Shown here one piece after another: positions 18,926 through 27,590 of a DNA stretch of 64,000 nt. The notes under the pieces were generated by a model, which was given only the letters and a program-made list of their open reading frames with translations, made no database searches and had not been told where the DNA came from. The stretch lies in contig NZ_JAUSBN010000021.1 in the NCBI RefSeq assembly GCF_030651995.1, positions 32,164 through 96,163 on the forward strand, written 5' to 3'. The stretch comes from Reyranella sp. Lineage in GTDB: Bacteria > Pseudomonadota > Alphaproteobacteria > Reyranellales > Reyranellaceae. Made by a program: the position numbers and the translations under genes. The stretch's first letter is position 1. Each line of letters opens with the position of its first letter.

Positions 18926-19900
18926 TCAGAGCAGCCCCAGACTCCTGAAGCTCGCGTGCCCCTTGCGGCCGATCACCAGGTGGTCGTGGATGGTGATGCC
19001 CAGCGCCTCAGACGCCGTCTTGATCTCGCGCGTCATCTCGATGTCGTCGCGGCTGGGCTTGGGATCGCCGCTCGGGTGGTTGTGCACCAGGATCAGCGCG
19101 GCGGCATTCAAGGCAAGGGCGCGCTTCACCACCTCGCGCGGATAGACCGGCGTGTGGTCGATGGTGCCGCGCTGCTGCACCTCGTCGGCGATCAGCACGT
19201 TCTTGCGGTCGAGGAAGAGGATGCGGAACTGCTCGGTCTTCTCGTGCGCGAGCGCCGCATGGCAATAGTCGATGAGCTGCTGCCAGTTGGTCAGCACCGG
19301 CATGTCCTTGACCTTGCGCTCGGCCAGTCGCCGCCCGACCTCGCGCATCGCCTTGAAGTGGACCAGCGTGCGCTGGTCGATCTCGAATTCGCGCAGCTGC
19401 GCCGGTTCGGCGGCGAACACGTCGCCCAGAGTGCCGAACCGCTCCAGCAGCGCCTTGGCCATCGGCTTGGTGTCGATCCGCTCGATCGAATAGAAGAGCA
19501 GCAGCTCCAGCAGCTCGTAGTCGGCCAGCGGCTCGACGCCGGCCTTCAGCACGCGCTCGCGCACCCGGCCGCGATGGCCGTGATAGTGCGGCTTGGGCGG
19601 CGCCGTCTCGCCGCTGTTGTGGCCGGTCGATGCTGCCGGTGCCGCTTCCAGGGCGGCGGCCAGCCGGGTGGTGGGATCCTCGCCCGCGAAGTCCCAGCAT
19701 TGGTCCAGCCGGTTCCAGATGCCGCCGGCCTCGCGCAGCAGGATCCGGTGAGGCAGGGTGTTGCCGCTCACCCGCCACAGGCCGTCGGACGATTGCAGCC
19801 GGAGCCCCTGGGCCAGCAGCGTCAACAGCGCCGAGTCGTCGGGACCCGCTGCGGGAGGGGACGCCTCGACGGGCTTGAGGTGAGAGCGACTCTTTGCCAT
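18926..19900 (-). CDS. radC: RadC family (JAB/MPN-domain) protein
   Basis: A 324-residue protein from the ATG at 19900; a longer start at 19969 would overlap the divergent beta-lactamase-like gene. The first ~90 residues are a variable extension. The helix-hairpin-helix-like part follows (GHRGRVRERVLKAGVEPLADYELLELLLF). The JAB1/MPN domain at the C-terminus has the metal motif HNHPSGDPKPSRDD (His-x-His with the later Asp) and the upstream glutamate region in NVLIADEV. The family was once linked to DNA repair, but its enzymatic role is unsettled. A diverged tail of a second radC lies at 15118-15245. Confidence 0.92.
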   Translation of the reverse strand: MAKSRSHLKPVEASPPAAGPDDSALLTLLAQGLRLQSSDGLWRVSGNTLPHRILLREAGGIWNRLDQCWDFAGEDPTTRLAAALEAAPAASTGHNSGETAPPKPHYHGHRGRVRERVLKAGVEPLADYELLELLLFYSIERIDTKPMAKALLERFGTLGDVFAAEPAQLREFEIDQRTLVHFKAMREVGRRLAERKVKDMPVLTNWQQLIDYCHAALAHEKTEQFRILFLDRKNVLIADEVQQRGTIDHTPVYPREVVKRALALNAAALILVHNHPSGDPKPSRDDIEMTREIKTASEALGITIHDHLVIGRKGHASFRSLGLL

Positions 19901-19967
19901 GCCGCGCAACCTTGCCGGGTGAGCAAGGCAAAATCGCGGCGACCGAAGCTTGTGATACGATGCAGGC

Positions 19968-21398
19968 ATGTCCGACCCAGAGCACCCGGCGACACTGCTC
20001 GCCGAGATCGATGCGGCCTCTGCCGCTTTCGCCGAACAGGAACGGATTCCGGGGCTTGCCCTGGGGATCGTGCAGGAGGGCCGCCTCGTCCATGCGACGA
20101 CGGTTGGCCTTGCCGACCGTGAAGCCGGGCGTCACGTGGAGGTGGGAACCGCCTTCCGCATCGCCTCGATGACCAAGAACATGACGGCGCTGGCCATCCT
20201 GTCGCTGCGCGACCGGGGATGGCTGCAGCTCGACGCGCCGCTGGCCCACTACGTGCCGCAGTTCGCAGCGGTGAAACCGGCCACACTCGACAGCGCGCCG
20301 GTCACGGTGCGCCACCTGCTGACGCACACCGCGGGCTTCGTCACCGACGACCCGTGGGGCGACCGCGTGCTGGGCCTGTCGCCGGCGGAACTCGACACGG
20401 TGATTACCACCGGCCATCTGTTCGCCCGCCCGCCCGGTCTCGCCTTCGAGTACAGCAACCTGGGCTACGCGCTGCTGGGGCGCGTGCTGACCAACGTGAG
20501 CGGCGAGCCCTACCAGGCCTATATGCGACGCACCTTCCTGGAGCCGCTCGGCATGGCGCACACGACGTTCGATGCGCCGGCCGCCGCTTCGCGCGGGGAC
20601 TATGCCTTCGGCTATCGCCTCGACGGCGAGACCTGGTCGCGCGAGCGGATCGAGCCGGACGGCGAGGTCGGCGCCATGGGCGGCCTGGCCACCACCGTGC
20701 CCGACTATGCGCGCTACGTGTCGTTTCTGCTGAGTGCCTGGCCGGCGCGCGACGCGCCCGAGTCCGGCCCGGCGCGCCGCTCGAGCGTGCGGGAGATGGT
20801 GCTGTGGCACGCGCCACCCTTTGTGCCCGAGACGGCGCCTGGCGCCCGCGGCGGACAGCCCAGCGCCTATGGTTATGGTCTCACCCATTCGACCGACGCG
20901 CTGCTCGGCATGCGGATCCATCACGCCGGCGGCCTGCCAGGCTACGGCTCGCATGTGCTGATGCTGCCGGAGCGCGGCTGGGGCGTCTTCGCGTTCGGCA
21001 ACCGCACCTATGCCCCGATGTCGCGCCTGACGCTCGACGTCGCGGAGAGGCTGCACGCCGCCTCGCCGCCACCCGCTCTCGCGGACCCGTCGCCGGCGCT
21101 GCTGCGCGCGGTAAACGCGGTCGTCGCGGCTTATGCATCGGGAAGTATCGAGGGCGGCGACCGGCCGTTCGCGGTGAACTTCCTGCTCGACACGCCGGCA
21201 TCCCTGCGTGACGCCGAACTCGCGTCGCTGAAGCAGCGGCTCGGCGAAGGGCGGCTCGAGCGCATCGAGCCGATCCACGCGCTGGCAGGCCGCTTCGTGC
21301 TGGCCTGCGCGAAAGGCCGCCTGAACGGCACCGTCACCCTGTCGCCCGAAGCGGACACGGGCATCCAGAAGCTGGTGCTCTCGGCCGGCAGCGTCTGA
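19968..21398 (+). CDS. Serine beta-lactamase-like hydrolase (class C / EstB type)
   Basis: A 476-residue protein. The beta-lactamase fold is shown by the SxxK motif in IASMTKNMTAL (Ser nucleophile), the Tyr-x-Asn motif in EYSNLGYALLG, and the late HHAGGLPGYGSHV, equivalent to the KTG strand (HxG). A C-terminal ~100-residue extension follows, as in peptidase and esterase members. No signal peptide is visible, so this is more likely a cytoplasmic esterase or D-peptidase than an antibiotic resistance enzyme. It is convergent with the multicopper oxidase gene with a 6-base gap. Confidence 0.9.
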   Translation: MSDPEHPATLLAEIDAASAAFAEQERIPGLALGIVQEGRLVHATTVGLADREAGRHVEVGTAFRIASMTKNMTALAILSLRDRGWLQLDAPLAHYVPQFAAVKPATLDSAPVTVRHLLTHTAGFVTDDPWGDRVLGLSPAELDTVITTGHLFARPPGLAFEYSNLGYALLGRVLTNVSGEPYQAYMRRTFLEPLGMAHTTFDAPAAASRGDYAFGYRLDGETWSRERIEPDGEVGAMGGLATTVPDYARYVSFLLSAWPARDAPESGPARRSSVREMVLWHAPPFVPETAPGARGGQPSAYGYGLTHSTDALLGMRIHHAGGLPGYGSHVLMLPERGWGVFAFGNRTYAPMSRLTLDVAERLHAASPPPALADPSPALLRAVNAVVAAYASGSIEGGDRPFAVNFLLDTPASLRDAELASLKQRLGEGRLERIEPIHALAGRFVLACAKGRLNGTVTLSPEADTGIQKLVLSAGSV

Positions 21399-21404
21399 CG
21401 GCGC

Positions 21405-24400
21405 TCAGTCGCCCGCCAGCACTGCTGGTACCGTCCCGGCCACCCACGTCGCGACGTCGCCGAGCTTAACGGCCCGGAGCGTCGTGGCCTTCGGGTCGGC
21501 ACGCGCGAAATCGTACTTCTGGACGATCGCCGCGCCCTGGGCGGAGACACCGCTCACCAGGAGATCCGCACCGGTCGTCGTGCTGGTCGCTGCCACCCGC
21601 ACGCCGGCCGTGCCTTCGAAGGGCGTGAAGGCGGCGATCTCGCGGAACGCCGCGCCGTGCCCGTGATGGACCGGGCTGTGCAGGTACATGGAAGGGCCGC
21701 CATCGAGCGCCGATCCGCTCGAGTAGACCTTCACCTGCGCCTCGTCGGCCAGCCGGCCGACGACGATGCGCTTGGCGCCGCCGAGAGTGCCGGCCAGCCA
21801 GCCGGTCGCCAGCGACACGCCACCGCGATAGTCGTCGCCGAACGGCTGGAAGCTGGCGGTCATGCCGGGCTGGGGCGACGTGACGGGCGAATCGCCGATC
21901 TGGTTCAGCAGCGGGAAGACGAAGACCTTCACCTCGGACACGCTGCCGGGGCCGGGGGCTGCGACGATGCTGTTGCGGCCGGTCGAGAAGTCCACGAAGC
22001 CGGTCGTGAGGGAGACCCCCGAGGACTCGCCGGCATGGGGCGCAAATGAGGTGAAGAGCGGCGGGACGGTGCCGGGCCTGGGCAGCTTCGCGCCATAGAT
22101 CTTGATCTCGCTGGCGATGCCGGGGCCCGAGCCGACGATGATGTTGTCCGACGTCGCGCCGTCGATCTGCGCCGCGGCCACGCTGACTCCGCCGCGCGCA
22201 TCGGCGCCGAAGGCCTGGAAGCGTGCCAGCTCGCTGGAAAAGGCTGGTTTGCCCGGCTTCGCGGCGCCCGCGTAGGCGACGACGTCCGGTGCATGGTCCT
22301 GGCCGGCGCCGACCACGAGGTCGAGTACCCCGTCGCCGTCGAGATCGCCCAGCGCGACGCTGACGGGACCTTCATGGCCGGGAAACGGCGTGACGGTGGC
22401 CAACAGCCTGTCGCCGTTGGCGTCGAGTACGCGCACGGTGGTGGGCTTGCCGCCACCACCCGGCACCACGACAGCATAGGCCGAGACGGCGGGGATCACG
22501 TTGACCAGCGCCATCAGCCCGTTGTCCTCGTGGTTGAGGCGGTGGCAGTGCATCACGTAGAGGCCGATGAAGTCGTCGAAGCGGGTGCGCATCGCCATGT
22601 AGCCGGGCTGCACGACGGTCTCGTCCGGCATCATCACGGGCGCCGGCACGTTGGCATTGTCGACGAAGAATTTGTCGGGGCCGGTGCGCAGGCCGGTGGT
22701 CGGGTCGTGATAGGCCGTCACCTGGAAGTCGTTGACGTGCACGTGGATCGGGTGCTCGTCGTTGTTGCGGTTGATGAACTGCCACTCCTCGATCGAACCC
22801 AGCCGCGGCTGCACCAGGGGCATGTTGGGGAAGGCGGCGCCGTCGAAGGCGTAGGTGAAGGACTTGGCGTCGGACTTGCTCACGAGGTCGTTCAGGAACC
22901 CGCCGTTGATGATGATCTTGCGCGTGACGTCGGGCGTCGCGCGTGACAGGTCGACGAAGGGCGTCCGCCCGCGCAAACGCTGGCCCTTGGGGAAGGGCAC
23001 CGTCACGCCGGGCGCCGATCCCTGTGGGGCCGTCGCGTGCGCCAGCACCTGCGTCGGGAACACGAAGAAGCCATCGGCATAGCTGATCGCAGAGGGCAGC
23101 ACGGTGAGGCTGCCCAGCACCGCCGGCGGCTTGTCGGTGCCGTCGTTGGTGTAGAGGATCCCGGGCATGGTCATCGTCCGGGCGCCACCACCGCGGTCCG
23201 GCATCTCCAGGACGAGATCGCCGCGGGCCGGCATCGTGACGGCGATGGCGAAGCGGCTGGCCGGCGGGATCAGCAGCCGCGTGCCGCCATGGGTCGGCGG
23301 ATGCTCGACGGCCCCGTAGGGCTCGCCATCCTGGCCGACGAGGGCGATCGGCGGATGCCGGCCGGTTGCCGTCTCGGTGAGCTGCACGGTGATGTAGGCG
23401 ATGTCGCTCACGTTGGAGAGCACCCAGATCTCGGTCTGGCCGGGCCTGCTCTTGATCACCGGCTGGAACTGGCCGTTCACCGTGAACTGCAGGTCGCGCT
23501 TGTCGTCCGGCAGGGCGGGATCGGCCGGCATGTCGAGGTCGGTCCGCCCGTCCGCCGCCGTGAAGCTCATCAGGTTCGTCGGAATGTACTGGAACGCGCC
23601 GCGCCGGTTGTTGATCGACAGCGGGCCGGCGTACCAGACCGTCGCGTATCTCGTGCCCTTGCTGGTCTGGTCGAAATTGACCGGCGTCATGAGGGGCCGA
23701 TAGGTGCCCTTGGCGAGTTCGCCGTCCCGGGGCGGCACGATCGTGCTGACGAATTGCGGCCAGTAGGGATTGTTGAGCTGGGCGCTGCCGCCGGCCCGGT
23801 CGAACACGTAATTGTACTGCAGCGTCATGGTGCGGACCGGGAGACGCTTCTCGGCGACGACCGGCAGGCCGCCGTCGAGGCGGCCGATCGCCAGCAGGCC
23901 AACCATGCCGAAGTAGACATGAGCGGCGGTCAGCATGTGCAGATGGCTGTGATACCAGTAGGCGCCTTGCGGATGTTCCTTCGGGATGTCGTAGGTGTAG
24001 GTGTTGGAGGTGCCTGCGGGCATGTGCAGCATGACATTGTCCGCGTTGCCCTTGGGACTGACATGCAGGCCGTGCGTGTGCAGGTTGAGTGGCGATTCCC
24101 GGAGCTGCTCGGGATAGAGCGGAACGGTCTTTCCGACGGCCGTGTAGGCCGGATCGTAGAAGTCGCGAATGGTGAGGCCGCTCAGGCCGTTCTCGAAATG
24201 CACGATCAGGCGCTCGCCGGGGAAGACCTGCAGGGTGGGCGCGGGATAGAGATTCCTGCCTTCCCGGCTTCCGTTGGATGCCATACCGCGCACCAGCTGA
24301 TAGTCGAGCAGCAGGAAATTCTTCACCGGCCGCGCCACGGTATCGAGCTTCACCTCGCCCTGGCGCGCGGTCAGCCGGACCTCGAGCACGCCGTCTCTGG

Positions 24401-24554
24401 AAGTGAGGGTGACCGGCTCGCGAAGCTCGGGTCGTGTGGGCGGGCGAGGGATACTGGCGGCGGTCTGGGCAAGCGAGTCCCGGCCCGTTGCACCCAGCAT
24501 CGACACGGCTGCACCCGCGCCGACCAGAAGTCCGCGTCTCTTGAACTTGTTCAT
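21405..24554 (-). CDS. Multicopper oxidase with C-terminal FG-GAP-like region
   Basis: A 1049-residue exported protein. A Tat-like signal (KFKRRGLLVGAGAAVS) starts it. The cupredoxin part holds all four copper motifs: LHTHGLH (~158), WYHSHLHM (~200), HPIHVHV (~602) and MHCHRLNHEDNGLM (~668, with the type 1 Cys). From about residue 700 the chain changes to repeated calcium-binding-like units (ALGDLDGDGVLDLVVGAG, later GVSVA and IVVG repeats) of the FG-GAP/VCBS beta-propeller type. Ordinary bacterial multicopper oxidases have 450-650 residues. It probably oxidises metal ions or phenols in the periplasm or outside the cell; the propeller may bind a partner or surface. Confidence 0.9.
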   Translation of the reverse strand: MNKFKRRGLLVGAGAAVSMLGATGRDSLAQTAASIPRPPTRPELREPVTLTSRDGVLEVRLTARQGEVKLDTVARPVKNFLLLDYQLVRGMASNGSREGRNLYPAPTLQVFPGERLIVHFENGLSGLTIRDFYDPAYTAVGKTVPLYPEQLRESPLNLHTHGLHVSPKGNADNVMLHMPAGTSNTYTYDIPKEHPQGAYWYHSHLHMLTAAHVYFGMVGLLAIGRLDGGLPVVAEKRLPVRTMTLQYNYVFDRAGGSAQLNNPYWPQFVSTIVPPRDGELAKGTYRPLMTPVNFDQTSKGTRYATVWYAGPLSINNRRGAFQYIPTNLMSFTAADGRTDLDMPADPALPDDKRDLQFTVNGQFQPVIKSRPGQTEIWVLSNVSDIAYITVQLTETATGRHPPIALVGQDGEPYGAVEHPPTHGGTRLLIPPASRFAIAVTMPARGDLVLEMPDRGGGARTMTMPGILYTNDGTDKPPAVLGSLTVLPSAISYADGFFVFPTQVLAHATAPQGSAPGVTVPFPKGQRLRGRTPFVDLSRATPDVTRKIIINGGFLNDLVSKSDAKSFTYAFDGAAFPNMPLVQPRLGSIEEWQFINRNNDEHPIHVHVNDFQVTAYHDPTTGLRTGPDKFFVDNANVPAPVMMPDETVVQPGYMAMRTRFDDFIGLYVMHCHRLNHEDNGLMALVNVIPAVSAYAVVVPGGGGKPTTVRVLDANGDRLLATVTPFPGHEGPVSVALGDLDGDGVLDLVVGAGQDHAPDVVAYAGAAKPGKPAFSSELARFQAFGADARGGVSVAAAQIDGATSDNIIVGSGPGIASEIKIYGAKLPRPGTVPPLFTSFAPHAGESSGVSLTTGFVDFSTGRNSIVAAPGPGSVSEVKVFVFPLLNQIGDSPVTSPQPGMTASFQPFGDDYRGGVSLATGWLAGTLGGAKRIVVGRLADEAQVKVYSSGSALDGGPSMYLHSPVHHGHGAAFREIAAFTPFEGTAGVRVAATSTTTGADLLVSGVSAQGAAIVQKYDFARADPKATTLRAVKLGDVATWVAGTVPAVLAGD

Positions 24555-24623
24555 CGAGCCCCCTGGCGGGGATGCTAGGTTGCCCGACGGGGCCCGGCAA
24601 TCAAAGGCGTCGGGTCGGCGTCG

Positions 24624-25496
24624 TTACGCCGGCGTCGCCTGCAGGGTCGGCGTTTCGGTCAGGTCGTAGGGTGGCCTGGCCAGTTCCTTCGGCGACAGCG
24701 TGAAGAACTCGACACCGGTTTCGGTGATGCCCACCGAATGCTCGAATTGGGCGGAGAGCTGCTTGTCGCGGGTCACTGCGGTCCAGCCGTCGCTCAGGAC
24801 CTTCACCTGCCAGGTGCCGGCATTCACCATCGGCTCGACGGTGAAGAACATGCCGGGCTTCAGCACCGGGCCGGTGCCCTTCTTGCCGTAGTGCAGGATG
24901 TTCGGCGCATCGTGGAAGATGCGGCCGAGCCCGTGGCCCGAGAAGTCGCGCACGACCGAGAAGCGCTGCGCCTCGACATAGGACTGGATGGCAAAGCCGA
25001 TGTCGCCGACATGGCCGCCGGGCTTGGCGGCGGCGATGCCACGCATCATCGCCTCGTAGGTGACGTCGCACAGGCGCCGGGCCTTAACGCCGACATCGCC
25101 CGCGTAATACATGCGGCTGGTGTCGCCGTACCAGCCGTCGAGGATGACGGTGACGTCGATGTTGACGATGTCGCCATTTTGCAGCCGCTTGTCCGACGGG
25201 ATGCCATGGCAGACGACGTGGTTGATCGAGGTGCAGATCGACTTGGGGAAGCCGCGATAGTTCAGCGGGGCGGGGATCGCCTTGTGATCGAGGATGAACT
25301 CGTGGCAGAGCCGGTCGAGTTCTTCCGTCATCACGCCCGGCTGGACGTAGGGCGTAATGAAGTCGAGCGTCTCGGCGGCCAGCCGGCCGGCGCGGCGCAT
25401 GCCGGTGAAGCCTTCGGGTCCATGCAGCTTGATGGTGCGCTCGTCGCGGCGCCAATAGTCGGCGCTGTCGTCGACGATTTCGCGTGAATTGGTCAT
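24624..25496 (-). CDS. map: Type I methionine aminopeptidase
   Basis: A 290-residue enzyme that removes the initiator methionine from new proteins. The five metal ligands are all visible: Asp in NIDVTVILDGWYGDTSR (two), His in SGHGLGRIFH, Glu in VEPMVN and Glu in SAQFEHSVGIT. The substrate-side histidine is in NHVVCHG. The N-terminal ~35 residues are longer than in the E. coli enzyme, and the C-terminal tail is proline-rich. It stands alone, with a divergent CinA-like gene 113 bases away. Confidence 0.95.
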   Translation of the reverse strand: MTNSREIVDDSADYWRRDERTIKLHGPEGFTGMRRAGRLAAETLDFITPYVQPGVMTEELDRLCHEFILDHKAIPAPLNYRGFPKSICTSINHVVCHGIPSDKRLQNGDIVNIDVTVILDGWYGDTSRMYYAGDVGVKARRLCDVTYEAMMRGIAAAKPGGHVGDIGFAIQSYVEAQRFSVVRDFSGHGLGRIFHDAPNILHYGKKGTGPVLKPGMFFTVEPMVNAGTWQVKVLSDGWTAVTRDKQLSAQFEHSVGITETGVEFFTLSPKELARPPYDLTETPTLQATPA

Positions 25497-25609
25497 GTGC
25501 CTTATTTGGCATGCGATACGAGCGGTAACAAGGCCGGGACCGCGGCTTGGCCCACCAGCCGGGGTCCGCTAGGGTCCTGAAACCAAACGAAATTCAACGC
25601 AGGCATTGC

Positions 25610-26371
25610 ATGTTAGACCCGGCAAAAATCGTCACCGCCTGCATCCTCGTGATCGGCAACGAGATTCTGAGCGGCCGCACCCGCGATTCCAACATCCAGT
25701 ATCTCGCCACCGAACTCGGCAAGCTCGGCGTCCGGGTCATGGAGGCCCGGATCGTTCCCGACATCGAAGCGACCGTGGTGGCGACCCTGAACGAGGTTCG
25801 GGCGAAGTTCGATTACGTCTTCACCACCGGCGGGATCGGCCCGACCCATGACGACATCACGGCGGACTGCATCGCCAAGGCGTTCGGCGTGGGGATTTCG
25901 GAGCATCCCGAGGCGGTGGCCCGCATGACCCGGCATTACGGGGATCCGGCGCTGTTCACGCCGGCGCGGCGGCGCATGGCGCGCGTCCCGCATGGCGGCG
26001 TGCTGGTCGACAATCCGGTTTCGGTCGCGCCTGGCTTCCAGATGGAGAACGTCTTCACCTTCGCCGGCATCCCCAAGGTCGCCGAGGCGATGTTCCAGTC
26101 GATGAAGCACCGGCTGGTCGGCGGCACGCCCGTCCTCTCACGCACCGTGCGGACCAATCTGGCCGAAGGCATCATCGCCGAACCGCTGGGCGCGCTGCAG
26201 AAGCGTTACGAGGATATCGACATCGGCTCGTACCCGGCCTTCCGCAACGGCAAGCCCAGCGTCTCGCTGGTCCTGCGCGGCACGGATGATGCAAGGCTCG
26301 CCGTGGCGGTGGTCGAGCTGATGGCGACCATCCGCGACATGAACGGCGAGGCCGAGGAGTTCCTGACCTGA
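25610..26371 (+). CDS. CinA-like molybdopterin-binding domain protein
   Basis: A 253-residue protein from the ATG at 25610 (LDPAKIVTACILVIGNEILSGRTRDSN follows). It holds the MoCF-type fold: GNEILSGRTRDSN, the FTTGGIGPTHDD loop and the VDNPVSVAPGF segment, with FTFAGIPKVAEAM. It lacks the C-terminal nicotinamide-nucleotide amidase domain of full CinA, so it is the short, widespread form. Its ADP-ribose or nucleotide pyrophosphatase role is known only for some relatives. A large inverted repeat follows the gene. Confidence 0.88.
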   Translation: MLDPAKIVTACILVIGNEILSGRTRDSNIQYLATELGKLGVRVMEARIVPDIEATVVATLNEVRAKFDYVFTTGGIGPTHDDITADCIAKAFGVGISEHPEAVARMTRHYGDPALFTPARRRMARVPHGGVLVDNPVSVAPGFQMENVFTFAGIPKVAEAMFQSMKHRLVGGTPVLSRTVRTNLAEGIIAEPLGALQKRYEDIDIGSYPAFRNGKPSVSLVLRGTDDARLAVAVVELMATIRDMNGEAEEFLT

Positions 26372-26399
26372 CGCAAGTAGATGAACGAGGAAGGCAAGG

Positions 26400-26490
26400 G
26401 TCCTTCGCTGCGCTCAGGATGACACCGTTGTGGGTATTGGCGCAGTGCGCAGCCGACGACAAAACTGTCATCCTGAGCGCAGCGAAGGAC
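26400..26490. repeat. Long perfect inverted repeat (REP/BIME-like)
   Basis: The 24-base arm at 26400-26423 (GTCCTTCGCTGCG... ending CAGGATGAC) is the exact reverse complement of 26467-26490, with a 43-base spacer. It lies between two genes in the same direction. Related units occur at 46040, 58620 and 63782, and a sister type at 30409 and 54599. Confidence 0.85.
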
Positions 26491-26522
26491 CTTTCGCTTT
26501 GGTCCAAATCACGGCGAGGCGG

Positions 26523-27587
26523 ATGAAAGGGGTCGCCCGCCACCTAACCTCGTGGTCCGCGTTGATCGCCCTCACCGTGCCGGTGACGGCACTGATGCTG
26601 TGGCTGCATGCGCCGGCGGCACTGATGCTGGGGCCGCTGCTCTCGGGCATCGTCTTCGCCTCGTGGGGCGGCAAGGTGAACTATCCCGTGCCGGTGTTTG
26701 GCGTGGCGCAAGGCATCGTCGGCAGCATGATCGCCATGATGGTGCCGCTCACGATCGTCGGCGACATCCTCGGACACTGGGCGCTTTTCACGGTCGGCGT
26801 CGTCGCGGTCGTCGCCGCCAGCACGTGGGTCGGCTGGCAGATGACGCGCTGGCAGATGCTGCCCGGCACGACGGCGCTGTGGGGCGTGAGCCCGGGCGCC
26901 GCCTCGGTGATGACCTACATGGCCGAAGCCTATGGCGCCGACATGCGCATGGTGGCCTTCATGCAGTATCTGCGCGTCGTCATGGTCGCGGTCGTCGCGG
27001 CGGCGGTGGCGCGTTACTTCGGCGGAGCCTCCCAGCATGCGCCGGCCGCGATCGTGTGGTTCCCCGAGGTCGCGTGGCTGCCGCTGCTCGAGACGCTGGC
27101 GCTGGCGGGCGTGGGCGCGTGGTTGGCGCGGCGGCTGAGCATCCCGGCCGGCGCGTTCCTGCTGCCGCTGGTCGGCGGCATCGTGCTCACGCATCTCGGG
27201 TGGCTGCGGCTCGAGCTGCCGACCTGGCTCCTGGCCGGCTGCTACGCGCTGGTCGGCTGGAATGTCGGCCTGCGTTTCACCCGCGCGCTGCTGGTCCACG
27301 TCCTGCACCAGCTTCCCGGCATCCTGCTCTGCATCTTCGCCATGCTGGCGCTGTGCGGCGCCGTCGCGGCCTTCATGGTGTTCGCCGCCGGCATCGACCC
27401 GCTCACCGCCTATCTCGCCACCAGTCCCGGCGGCGCCGACTCGATCGCCATCATCGCGGCCTCGACCGACGTCGACGTGTCCTTCGTAATGGCCATGCAG
27501 ACGGTGCGCCTGCTCGTCGTGCTGTTCGTGGCGCCTTACCTGACCAGGATCATCGCGGATCGGATCGGCGACCTCGGCAAGGGCTGA
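26523..27587 (+). CDS. AbrB-family membrane protein (ammonia monooxygenase-like annotation)
   Basis: A 354-residue integral membrane protein, about ten hydrophobic helices in two similar halves. The family marks are GPLLSGIVFASWGGK, the TTALWGVSPGAASVMTYMAE segment with its second-half echo ATSPGGADSIAIIA, and VGWNVGLRFTRALL. The family is often called 'AbrB transporter' or 'putative ammonia monooxygenase'; neither function is established. The ATG at 26523 is used because the upstream open frame reads through the inverted repeat. Confidence 0.85.
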   Translation: MKGVARHLTSWSALIALTVPVTALMLWLHAPAALMLGPLLSGIVFASWGGKVNYPVPVFGVAQGIVGSMIAMMVPLTIVGDILGHWALFTVGVVAVVAASTWVGWQMTRWQMLPGTTALWGVSPGAASVMTYMAEAYGADMRMVAFMQYLRVVMVAVVAAAVARYFGGASQHAPAAIVWFPEVAWLPLLETLALAGVGAWLARRLSIPAGAFLLPLVGGIVLTHLGWLRLELPTWLLAGCYALVGWNVGLRFTRALLVHVLHQLPGILLCIFAMLALCGAVAAFMVFAAGIDPLTAYLATSPGGADSIAIIAASTDVDVSFVMAMQTVRLLVVLFVAPYLTRIIADRIGDLGKG

Positions 27588-27590
27588 AGA

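Noticed and set aside
19008..21278. Long minus-strand open frame opposite the beta-lactamase-like gene
   Set aside because: It has no family features, and the two genes it covers on the true frames have complete motifs.
24472..24554. The multicopper oxidase signal as a lipoprotein signal
   Set aside because: There is no lipobox cysteine; the twin-arginine pattern KRRGLL fits Tat export better.
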